Below are positions 54,705 through 64,000 of a stretch of 64,000 nt of DNA, piece by piece. The notes under the pieces were generated by a model. It saw nothing but the letters and a program-made list of their open reading frames with translations, was not told where the DNA came from and did not search any database. Source of the stretch: Paraphysomonas bandaiensis. Taxonomy: Eukaryota > Chrysophyceae. Position 1 is the first letter of the stretch. Each line of letters starts with the position of its first letter. Where the stretch lies: positions 34,010 through 98,009 of the forward strand of contig CBFFRP010000259.1 in assembly GCA_965644295.1 (NCBI GenBank), given 5' to 3'. The position numbers and the translations under genes were made by a program.

Positions 54705-55833
54705 AGTTTGATTTCTACTGCTTAAATTTAAAGAAGTGTCATTTATTTATTCCATACACATTTCAACTTGCAGATTGCATTGTACAAGCTACCGTACGAA
54801 ACTGTATCCATCTGCTTTAACTGATGAACACTTACGATATGATTCACAATTATATTCAGCGCACTAGAGAATGTTTCATTACTAGTCTATTTTGTCCAGT
54901 TTGTGTCTCCTTGCTCTTGAACAAGCGTTGCATCACCTCTCCAGTCAAAATATTCAAACATCAATCAAGCTACTGAATCAGATCTACTCATTATATTCCA
55001 CATCAGTACAAAATATGCCTACATGAACAAGATATAGGACTAACTGCCTGCAATAGCACAGGGAACCATCAACATCATATTCGTCGCTAAAATTTTATAG
55101 CCATTCATTTTTAACGAACTTTTACCCTCTTCTGGTTTCATGAGTCCTTCCTTCTTCAGTTCATTGATGTCTTTCTCATAGCCATCTATCGCCTGGCTTA
55201 GTTCTAAGTCTAAGACTACATCCACGACCAGCTTCATATTTCTTAAGGTATATAAGTAGACAATAGGGCTTCTATATCCCTTAATGTGGGATCTACTAGA
55301 GGGGTCAGGATCACTTTCTGGAATGTCATCTGGGGCCCTTAGCTTCCCTCTTTCGCTCCTTCGTGAGCCGGTGTGAACAGATGGCCGAAGTACTCAAGAG
55401 AGATGTCTTTCGGGAATGGAATCTTCAAATTTTCATCATCATCAGAGCTTCAGGGTACGCTGTTATACACCACGCTACAATATGGCCAACCTTTTTTTTG
55501 TATGCTGCTTTCATTCCTGCTATTATTCGTTTCTTCTAATAGTCAGATACATTATCAGCATTGGAGTCAACAGACACAACCGGCTGTCGGCGTACACGGC
55601 CACTTCCTCTTCACTATTGAAGCAACGCTTCCTCCCTGTCTGAATCTGTCTCACTCATGTTTGCAGTAAGTATGGTCGAATATTGATACATGCCACTAAC
55701 GGATATGACGTTCAAGGAGAATAGTAGAGTATTTTAACAGTGTTTTACAACTAATAAAGTGGCTATTTCCCTATAAAGTTGTAGTTTCCTCAAATAAAAG
55801 TGCCGGTTTTTCTGTGAAAGCAAATGTTTCACA
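54705..55833 (-). pseudogene. TE-like coding remnant (about 55040-55385) in otherwise empty sequence
   Basis: On the minus strand a frame of about 115 codons ends at 55040: RPSVHTGSRRSERGKLRAPD, DIPESDPDPSSRSHIKGYRS, then MKLVVDVVLDLELSQAIDGY and NELKKEGLMKPEEGKSSLK. It has no clean start and no recognised domain; the charged, proline-spaced region recalls linkers in retroelement polyproteins. The flanks (54705-55039 and 55390-55833) show nothing. Confidence 0.25.
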
Positions 55834-55837
55834 TACA

Positions 55838-56155
55838 GTACATACATACATACATACATACATACATACATACATACATACATACATACATACATACATA
55901 CATACATACATACATACATACATACATACAGACATACATACATACATTCATACATACATACATACTGTACATACATACATACATACATACATACATACAT
56001 ACATACATACATACATACATACATACATACATACATACATACATACATACATACATACATACATACATACATACATACATACATACATACATACATACAT
56101 ACATACATACATACATACATACATACGGACATACATACAGACATACATACAGACA
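55838..56155. repeat. (CATA)n microsatellite
   Basis: About 310 bp of 'cata' units with 'gaca', 'ttca' and 'ctgta' interruptions. Open frames across it on both strands are spurious. Confidence 0.97.
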
Positions 56156-56354
56156 TACATGTATACCGGTATTTCGTGACATGAATTATTTATAGCTGTT
56201 GAGATCTACCAGACGTCTGGACATGAGCTACACACTTCGTACGAAGTGATATACAGCTGCTTGATGATGCTGTAGGCCGACAGCAGTCACTATAATCCTG
56301 TGTGTGAGTCACAATAATTAAAGAGTGAAACTATTTGAATTGTAATAAACAAAC

Positions 56355-56837
56355 ATGTCAAATCAAGAATTTCTTGCCCAATTTGAGGAATTGAAAATGA
56401 TTGTAGCTAGTGGATTTGCTTCCGTTAATAATCGATTTGACTCTATTGAGAATCGACTTGACACTCTCGAAAATAGTTTTGATACTCTTTCTCATCAATT
56501 TTCACAGTCTAATGCAAGATTTAAAAACTCCAGGGCGAATCCTTACGATGTTTTAACTCCTGTGTGCTTAGATAGTGGTCGTCTCCCGACATCAGAGTTA
56601 CCAAAATGTTTGGCACAACTTGCAGTTGCCGGAAACGAAACCTTACCGAACGGTGAAACCCATACTTGGTCTTGTAGACGCTCAAGACAGTTGATTCGTG
56701 AGTATGATCCCGCCTATGAAACGGATGAAGACGATAATGAACAAGGCCACAATTCATTGAAACGCCGAATGATATTGGCATCGCATTTGGGGATAACCAC
56801 TTCGCAACTTAACGAAGCCCGTCGAATTCATTCATAA
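56355..56837 (+). CDS. small coiled-coil protein with conserved acidic/basic C-terminus, unknown function
   Basis: 160 residues, ATG at 56355 (context aaacATGt). Residues about 18-50 have a seven-residue pattern (FASVNNRFDSIENRLDTLEN, SFDTLSHQF) predicting a coiled coil. The C-terminal part, LIREYDPAYETDEDDNEQG then RRMILASHLGITTSQLNEAR, resembles a group of short hypothetical proteins I associate with fungal and protist genomes; that resemblance is from memory and needs a search. It sits between a microsatellite and a complete LTR element, so it may belong to a repeat family, but no terminal repeats surround it. Confidence 0.55.
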   Translation: MSNQEFLAQFEELKMIVASGFASVNNRFDSIENRLDTLENSFDTLSHQFSQSNARFKNSRANPYDVLTPVCLDSGRLPTSELPKCLAQLAVAGNETLPNGETHTWSCRRSRQLIREYDPAYETDEDDNEQGHNSLKRRMILASHLGITTSQLNEARRIHS

Positions 56838-57391
56838 TGGAAACCAGTCTGTCTGTTGTCACAAAGTGTACCACAAACTCACTCCGTCAGACTATGGATG
56901 TAAAACTTCGTTGAAAGTGACATATAACATTTCAGATTTTACCTGTGTAAATTCTAATAATATAGCACTCATAATGGGGCAAATTATTGCCTTTATCTTT
57001 GGTGTGATATCATATCTTTGATATTTACTGTCACTGAAATTTGCGACCATTTTCTAATATTTAGATTCATTGATTCACGTATATATCTTAACGCGTGAAT
57101 ACAACACATGTATACAATGAAATATCAAATAGACTGAATAATTCCAAACTATACAAGATACGCGGCTGTACAAGATACGCAAATGTGTGTGGTGCTAACG
57201 CTCTGTTCAAATGTGTCTTGCTATTATTGAAAGTCTTTTTATTTAACAATAGGCGTTAAATACTCATTCCAATATAGTGGCTAGCTAGTTGAATGCTAGA
57301 CATACCAATGGAGGACTTCCAATAATGCACCATCCGAAAAAACAAAAGGTGGAACAAAGGGTGGAACAAATTTCTAAAATCCAGGCGTTTG
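56838..57391. other. intergenic, with a dispersed-repeat fragment at 57225-57310
   Basis: 57225-57310 is similar in inverted orientation to 25440-25525 (shared 'tgctagacat', 'ggcgttaa', 'aaagtctttt'). The remainder shows nothing recognisable. Confidence 0.5.
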
Positions 57392-59833
57392 TGTCAAGTT
57401 ATGACACAATTGGATGATTTACTAAGATAACTGGACGTGTATTCACTCATGAATCAAGTTAAGATGAGAGAAGATTATAAAAAATATAATAAGCAATATA
57501 TCACGTTATCTCTACTACCACTCATTTCTAGTACGATCTTACATCGTCATGATATCACTTCTCATAATACAGTTCATCACTACTGTATTCTCCAGTAACC
57601 GTCATAATTCCAATATCTTAGAATTACAGCTTTTAATTGCTCAAACAGCAAAACTCAACACTCCCTCTCAATTCAAAGCTGTACATTGAATTGTCAAACC
57701 ACGAGTCATAACTGACGGGCGGATACGCAACCACCAAGACCTCATGAGCTGTACATTGAATCTTCACATCGCAAGACATAATTGACGGATACTATGTAGA
57801 TTGAATCCTCACATCACGAGACATAACTGATGGGTAGAATTACAGCTTTTAATTGCTCCAACAGCAAAACTCAACACTCCCTCTCAATTCAAAGCTGTAG
57901 ATAGACTCTTCATATCACGAGACATAACTGACGGATACGCAACCACCAAAACCTCATAGGACAAACCGGTGGACGTATGACTCCGACGTTTCAGCAAGTC
58001 TCACCATAGACAACACATCTGAAAGATCTTCTGTCTCTGATAACAGCACGTATGATTTCTTATCCTCGTCACTGAGATCAATCAACGCTAAGTCACGTGC
58101 GCTCTGGCTGTCAGGAAGAATGGAGTGGATTCGTACAATCGAAGTCCCAGTTCGATCAACACCCCCCGAAGCCACACCAGTTCCTGCATGCCAGCAGACA
58201 CAGCCTGCTACTTACACACTGAAGCAAATCAAGGCAATTAACAAACTTCTCATATATTATGCCTTGGTCTCTCTATAATTAGACATATTATGTTAGTTAT
58301 TAGAACAGTCACTGTCATCACACAGATTGACAATCTCCTCATCATAAAGGTTTACCTCACCCAGGGTGGACACACTAGTCAACACCCGTACGCTTACCAC
58401 ACAAGTCTCCCTACACTCAGCAGGTACAGTCTCACAGACACGATTCACGCTGATCTCACTAGATATAATACGAACAGTACCAACACAACTCTTCCTGGTT
58501 TCCCCAGACGCCGTCGAAGCAGTACATACACATGTGCCTCATACACTCTTCTCACTGGTCTCCACTGGTGAACGGCATCTTCCTCACATAGGAAGTTGAT
58601 CTCACCCAGAGTGGACACATCAGTCACAACTCTTCGGGTGCGTACCCTTTTTGCCTGAGGCAGTCGGGTTAGCAGCGTTACTCCTGCTAGGGACACACAC
58701 GCTTGACTCTCTACTAGACATAGCGCTAACGCTTCTCTCGGGTAGGCACTTGGGATCTCTATCCCCGATGAGTCATCTGCCGTAAACTGTTTGGGTGTCC
58801 CACCCCCAGCCGGCATCGATCGCTCCTCACCACCTGCCCCATCGTCACGGGTCGCAGGTTTTTCGTACCACCAGCGTTTATACATATTGGTTAAAGATAC
58901 AACATCCCCAACATGCGATGGAGTTCTCCTCCAACTGCTCTCGACCAGCAGTTACTAAGGCTCTATAAGCCACAATCGGACCCTTCCGAACTACGACTCT
59001 CGCAGCTCTAAACAGGAAGCCTTCATCAGCATGACGGTATGGTCCGATTAAATGGTTGAACTCTTCAACCTGTCGAGCATCATCGATAGCAATCCATTAC
59101 ATGAGGAAACACTCTCATCAAATGTAGGGTTAATTGATGCGACTCATGATATCACATTGCCCCCTCATCGACAGCACTCCATCTATCTCATGAGGAGCTA
59201 CTCTCATCATATAGGACACAATGGACACGAGTCCTCATCACTCGCACCCCCATCGATAGCACACTACACCCCCATCCACAGAATCAGACACATTACTGAA
59301 TCACCGTGCTCACACTCCATCCATGGGTAGACATCATTCTGATAATTATATGGGTCTCTTCAGAGGGTTCATACAGCATCAACCCAGTATACTTTTTCTG
59401 TTATGTTCGTATGAAAACCCCGATTTTCATAAATAATACTGGTTTTATATCCTATATACTGCTGTATGTTTCTACTATACAAAAAAGCAGTACTCCTGCT
59501 TCTCTGTCCAGTACATTCCAATGGTCACACTTCAGCAGTTGCTTCCAACTACCATGCGCTACCATGTCAAGTTATGACACAATTGGATGATTTACTAAGA
59601 TAACTGGACGTGTATTCACTCATGAATCAAGTTAAGATGAGAGAAGATTATAAAAAATATAATAAGCAATATATCACGTTATCTCTACTACCACTCATTT
59701 CTAGTACGATCTTACATCGTCATGATATCACTTCTCATAATACAGTTCATCACTACTGTATTCTCCAGTAACCGTCATAATTCCAATATCTTAGAATTAC
59801 AGCTTTTAATTGCTCAAACAGCAAAACTCAACA
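57392..59833 (-). mobile_element. complete non-autonomous LTR retrotransposon (copy B), minus strand
   Basis: Two 269-bp LTRs (57392-57660 and 59565-59833), identical as far as I can read, flank about 1.9 kb. The 5-bp duplication gtttg is present on both sides (57387-57391 and 59834-59838). Read on the minus strand the LTRs start TGTTG and end TTGACA. Directly after the 5' LTR comes tggtagcgcatggtag (complement of 59549-59564), a primer-binding site starting with TGG. Directly before the 3' LTR lies the purine run gagagggag (complement of 57661-57669). No gag or pol frame of useful length exists inside, so it is TRIM/LARD-like and must be moved by a partner. Identical LTRs mean recent insertion. 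Confidence 0.92.
57838..57902. repeat. internal copy of the LTR-end / polypurine junction
   Basis: The sequence at the inner edge of the left LTR (about 57629-57692: 'attacagcttttaattgctc' through 'ctccctctcaattcaaagct') recurs about 200 bp further in at 57838-57902 with one or two changes. The same duplication is in copy A (about 52999-53062). Confidence 0.85.
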
Positions 59834-59947
59834 GTTTGTTCCAACGTGGACCTCCAAAAATGAATCTTTTTGCACCGCAGCATCGCCACTCAGAGCAGTG
59901 TGTCTTAAAGTGTAGTGTACAATATACACAATAGTTTGGAAGCCAGC

Positions 59948-60137
59948 ATGCCTACGAAGAGCTCTACACCAAAAAAGAGGGAGGGACGAGGGCGGACCTA
60001 CACCCACCTGGAATTGGACACTCTGCTGTCTCTTGTAGAAGAGAGACTGCCTCTGGGCATGGGTAAGCATGTGCAATAACATACATTATGTGATTCATTA
60101 TACTTCAGACGGATGGGAGGACCTGACGTTGGAGTAA
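59948..60137 (+). CDS. short Myb/SANT-like fragment, two exons
   Basis: Exons 59948-60062 and 60109-60137 (46-nt GT-AG intron) join to 144 nt, 47 residues. The sequence MPTKSSTPKKREGRGRTYTH followed by ELDTLLSLVEERLPLG and then GWEDLTLE is the start of the Myb/SANT-like module (basic linker, 'L..Ll.lveerLPlg...WE.v') common in transposon-linked proteins of protists. It ends right where the next helix would begin, so it is a truncated copy. The ATG at 59948 directly follows the target site of the LTR element. Confidence 0.5.
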
Positions 60138-61512
60138 AATCGCCAACTCCCACTTGAGCTTTCACGGGACATGGAGTCCCTGAGAAATAAGTTCTAAGGT
60201 TTATAAGAAACAAGAAAAAGCCCACAGGTACTGCTGCTTGCAATCAATATATGTTATAAAAATAATGTATGAACAGCTGGAGGTCATGGCAACCTAAGAT
60301 CACTGAAAAGATATGAAATGGTTGTTTATCGAAACAACAAAACAGAACTACTAATAATAACTCTTTAAGAAACCAACAGCCAAGAAACACAGAAGCTCCC
60401 CCTGTATCCTGCAATCTAAAGCTCCCAATAGACAGATCAGTCAACCAACTATGTTAATTTCATAGAGAATTATTATTAAAAACTAAGTTACAAGCAAAAC
60501 GAAAGACAGACCCCTAGTCTAAAGACTCCTCCTCATACACAGGACATTGAATGCAACCACAACCGTACAATATGCTCAAACATGTACTACACTACATACG
60601 ATTCATATCCTACATCGTTTATAGTCAAAAACCCCCTGAAATACGCCTAAATAGGTCTTTTCCAAAAACCTCCGATTTTTTGAGTCCCAAAAAACCCAAA
60701 AATCCCCAATTTTTGAGAATTGCAGAAAATCGCCGATTTTCGAGCCACAAACACCCAAAATGACAATATTCGAATCCACAAAAATTGCAAGCACATTTCA
60801 TGACAACTGCAATCACATTTCAACCCGTTAAACATCGCCATTCCTGCGAACCAGTGTACAACAGACCTAGCCATCTATACATAGGGAAATTTTACCATCA
60901 GCATGCCTAGAACACCTATGCATCTGTGCCCAATGGCACCCTACGAATTCCTCCCCATTCCACAGAAAATCGATGGTGTGTGATAATGGGAAAATAATCG
61001 TATATCATAGTCCGGAACGATGAGCAAGCACATAGAGCTGTTCAAAACCATCAGAAAGCTTCTCATAATGATGAATGGACTACGAATATCGCACATGCGG
61101 TACCAATCAATGTTTCCTAACTCAAATCGCTGTTACACCGACTGCTATATGGATATAGGTGTAAACCAACGGGTGGCAATCACGTAGGCCCACGAAATTG
61201 TGTGTATCACTGCTTCCTAACCCCAATCGCTGCCGTATGCCTCCTCCTAATCACGCTGGTATTACTCATCCCCCTCGAAAAGCTCGTAGGAAATACAGAA
61301 GTCGTGTCCATGATGGTTAGTAAGTCTTGTTTCGTTCCCTTTAGATCACTCTAATAATTCAATCTATCAACTACTTATAAAACTTGTTCATTCCTTCTCC
61401 ATATACTATAACCGCCTATTATACCAATATATATCATCATATAAAACTACCAAGGGCGTTATAAAAGCCCACGGCTTTACATTACCCTTTCTCGCCGCCC
61501 CGGATGCCGTAG
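60138..61512. other. intergenic region with a weak 28-30-bp repeat
   Basis: Around 60650-60760 three diverged units ('ccgattttttgag', 'ccaatttttgag', 'ccgattttcgag') repeat every 45 bp or so. Otherwise no coding, LTR or RNA signal is visible; the 3' LTR expected downstream of the pol remnant was not found. Confidence 0.35.
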
Positions 61513-64000
61513 CTACTCCTGAATAATTTTGGGATAAGCCGCAGCGAGCGACGCATCAACCAAAATCATGCGAGCAGGGTCAAAATCCTTCTGGGACCCC
61601 CAACAATAGACCAAATAGTTGTCGAAGGCATAGTTGGAACCGTTGAGATTAAAACGGGCGCTAATCTTGCGTTTGGAATTCTTGTGATACCAATGGGTGT
61701 ACGTGAATTCCATGACATACGCGGCCGTGGCATAATCCGGTAAACCAAGACTCTCGTACCACAGGTCACCGTAGAACCTGAGATCAACATAGACAGTATC
61801 TCCAACCGACACTGTTGTGATATTCTCTTTCCTCATTGAAGAAATAAAACGCTTCGCAGTAAACGAGTCGTATGCGAGGTGCCGCAAGTAAGGCCTAGAC
61901 TCACAGAAATCATAATATGCCTCACACTGAATATCCGGTGTCCATGGAATGTCCGAGATATCGCCGTCCGCATACTTCTCACCTTGAAGACCATCGTAGA
62001 TTTGGTTCGTGAATCTCCCGTATATGAAAGAATCTCCTCCACCTTAAATTGTTCATGGTCTCGCATCGCCGCTTCAATAGCCGATTCCTTATCTCCGAAA
62101 AATGGCTCAAGATCAGAGACAGAGTATTCCGAATTCCCCCGGTAAGAAGGTTTCCGAATTTGAACATCATTCTTGTATTGCCGTACCACTTCGAAAGGAC
62201 CCTTCATCCTCGAGGATAATTTCGGATGTGGTTTAGCACCAGCGTCGAACATAACAAAATCGCCTCGGACAATACTGGTTTTGTTTGGCAGGATCCAAAC
62301 CCGCTTCAGCTCGTTTCTCAACTAGAGACTTCTGGTAATCTGCTGATATCTGGCGAACCAGAGCTAAGTAATCGTTCAGCCTTTTCAACAGCTGATGAGA
62401 CGGATCATTGTCTCTCCCTGGGCAGCCAAAAGATTCTTATAGATAGAATCCTGGGACCCAAGACGTCAGTTCGAACGCAGAATACCCCGTCTCACTACTC
62501 TCGTGGGTATTCAGAATGAACATGATAGTGGCAAGTGACAGTTCGTCCTCCAAAGCATCAGCCTCGATTCGCTTGTCAAAACAAATAGCACGGATGTGAC
62601 GAACCACTTCCTTAATAATACGCTCACATCCATTGACATGCCTGTTGGCAATACTAAAAACATGACGAAGTCCTGACAACCAACTCAGTTCTGCGAAAAG
62701 TTCGATTTGAGATCAGGACCCATATCTGATATATAATCATATCCGTGAGCCCGTATGTACACCAGCACTTCCACACTGCTGTAGCTAAATTGATAGCTGT
62801 CATTCCTTTCACCGCATATAGGTACACCAATTTCGTAAACAAATTAACCATGACCACAATATGCGTGTAACCAGATTTAGAAACAGGTGTAATAGCAACC
62901 GCGTCAATTCCCAAAGCACTCCTGGAATGAGGCGGTTTTAAATGTCTAGTGATAGGAATCAATCGCTGCTTCAGCTCTGCCTATTCTTCTGACAGTTGAT
63001 ACATTCGTCCACGAAGTCTGCAACCACCTTGAAAGGCACGCCGTGTCCCGGAAATTGCTTACATCAGACGCTTCCACGTCTCTTTCGCACCCCAGTGTCC
63101 TACTTGCGCGTTGTGAACCTCCTTGATAGCCTGATGATAATCTATCCTCTGCTCCTCCGTAGGTGGCGCGATCTCCTGCACTTCGTCCTCAAAATCGTCT
63201 TTTTCAAAGATGTTATGCAGTGTCACGAAGTTCACTTCATCTGAGTCGAAATCGTCACTTTCGTCCACAAATCCGGACAAATACAGCAATCTTGACAAGC
63301 AATCCGCAACCACATTGTTCTTCCCTGGGATATGACGAATCAAAAAGTCAAAATCCTGCAAATAAATTCTCCATCGAATTATCTTCGCAACTTCTGATGC
63401 CTCCATCCACACAAGGTTGTTGTGGTCCGTCTCGATTGTAAATTTCTTTCCTCTCAGATAAAACGAAAAATTTCTTGACTGAATAGAATATACCAAAACC
63501 CTCCTTCTCAATAGTACACCACTTCAAGGCTTGCTCTGACAATTTCTTGGAACAGATAGCAATAGTTTGCTGTTGAATCGGACTAGGACCCAGTTCCCTC
63601 AACAGTCTGGAAAAGAATGCCTGCCACTCCATAGTCACTGGCATCTGTCCTAAGTGTCCACTCAAGATCATAATTCGGATAACAACAAAGCACAAGACTG
63701 TTGCAAACCACTCTTATAGTTTTCAAACTCCTGCACCCTATATCGTGCTGCCATGTCGTTTCTTCCCAATTAAAACTACCTCTTAGTCATTATCCGCAAG
63801 ATGTTTAACCTAATCTGAAGTACAGTCCGAACAAATGGAGCAAGAATACTCCCAGACAACAAAGATCTAATCTTCTTACATCTATTTCCATTCTCTGGAA
63901 AAGAATCTTCAATAAAGCCTCTTTCCACAAATCCGTGAGCTCGAAACTATTGTGCCTTACCAAATAGCCAAAAAACTTGATCTCCCTAAATCCTAACCAG
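61513..64000 (-). pseudogene. Ty3/gypsy-type pol remnant with chromodomain-like and extra C-terminal region, frameshifted
   Basis: Reading right to left: end of reverse transcriptase (FGYLVRHNSFELTDL near 63950), the RNase H part (TMEWQAFFSRLLRELGPS; then FTIETDHNNLVWMEASEVAK, IIRWRIYLQDFDFLIRHIPG, KNNVVADCLSR) and the zinc-binding linker (HNAQVGHWGAKETWKRLM). Next comes the integrase core (GIDAVAITPVSKSGYTHIVV) and its end (RHVNGCERIIKEVVRHIRAI, ATIMFILNTHESSETGYSAF). The DNA-binding part (KGPFEVVRQYKNDVQI) leads to a chromodomain-like stretch (KVEEILSYTG ... MVFKVRYADGD), then about 125 further residues to TGA at 61513. At least five frame changes are needed, so the copy is dead. The element continues beyond the right edge. 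Confidence 0.8.

Noticed and set aside
58445-58885. 146-codon minus-strand frame inside LTR element B as a gag gene
   Set aside because: No Gag, protease or zinc-knuckle pattern, and copy A does not preserve it.

Overview
This is a nuclear eukaryotic window of about 64 kb at low GC. Genes have short GT-AG introns (about 43-73 nt, one of 217 nt), lie on both strands, have no operons, and are separated by mobile elements and tetranucleotide microsatellites. The gene content suggests a stramenopile (heterokont) or a related alga or protist. The clues are a giant surface protein with Pro-Ser-x-x-Pro-Thr repeats, F-box/ankyrin proteins with 26-residue repeats, a FYVE-ankyrin protein, a cycloartenol-pathway sterol enzyme (cycloeucalenol cycloisomerase), an FKBP with an organelle-type leader, and a decayed Crinkler/RHS-type NTPase. 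The species cannot be named from the sequence alone.

Layout. 1-3037: 3' part of a FYVE/ankyrin gene. 3300-5010: an old dispersed repeat split by a complete TIR transposon with a 9-bp target duplication. 5436-7523 (-): five-exon GMC oxidoreductase, divergent from a Ser/Arg-rich protein gene (8194-10896). 11339-13799 (-): five-exon FG-GAP membrane protein, divergent from a methyltransferase gene (14538-16064) across about 580 bp of CATA repeat. 16856-17560 (-): cryptic or broken gene. 17932-19032: cycloeucalenol cycloisomerase. 19362-20205 (-): FKBP isomerase, divergent from a membrane-anchored JmjC/cupin protein (20667-21914). 23587-24121: PP1 inhibitor-3. 24650-25530: decayed repeats. 25955-36016 (-): single-exon gene of 3,353 codons. 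36882-38486: sulfatase-like pseudogene ending inside a transposon end. 39034-41212 (-): seven-bladed FG-GAP membrane protein, divergent from a two-RRM glycine-rich RNA-binding protein (41788-43360). 45138-46610: F-box/ankyrin repeat gene.

From about 46.9 kb to the end the window is mostly mobile DNA and debris: a broken Gag-like gene, a cluster of small unassigned ORFs, a Crinkler/RHS-type NTPase-nuclease pseudogene, two related non-autonomous LTR elements (one complete, with LTRs that look identical, a 5-bp target duplication, a primer-binding site and a polypurine tract), one coiled-coil protein gene, and a frameshifted Ty3/gypsy-type pol running off the right edge.

Exon joins were worked out by hand from GT/AG sites, reading-frame continuity and protein-family expectation. 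Joined lengths are multiples of three for every multi-exon model that lies wholly inside the window. Protein families were recognised from motifs, not from a search.
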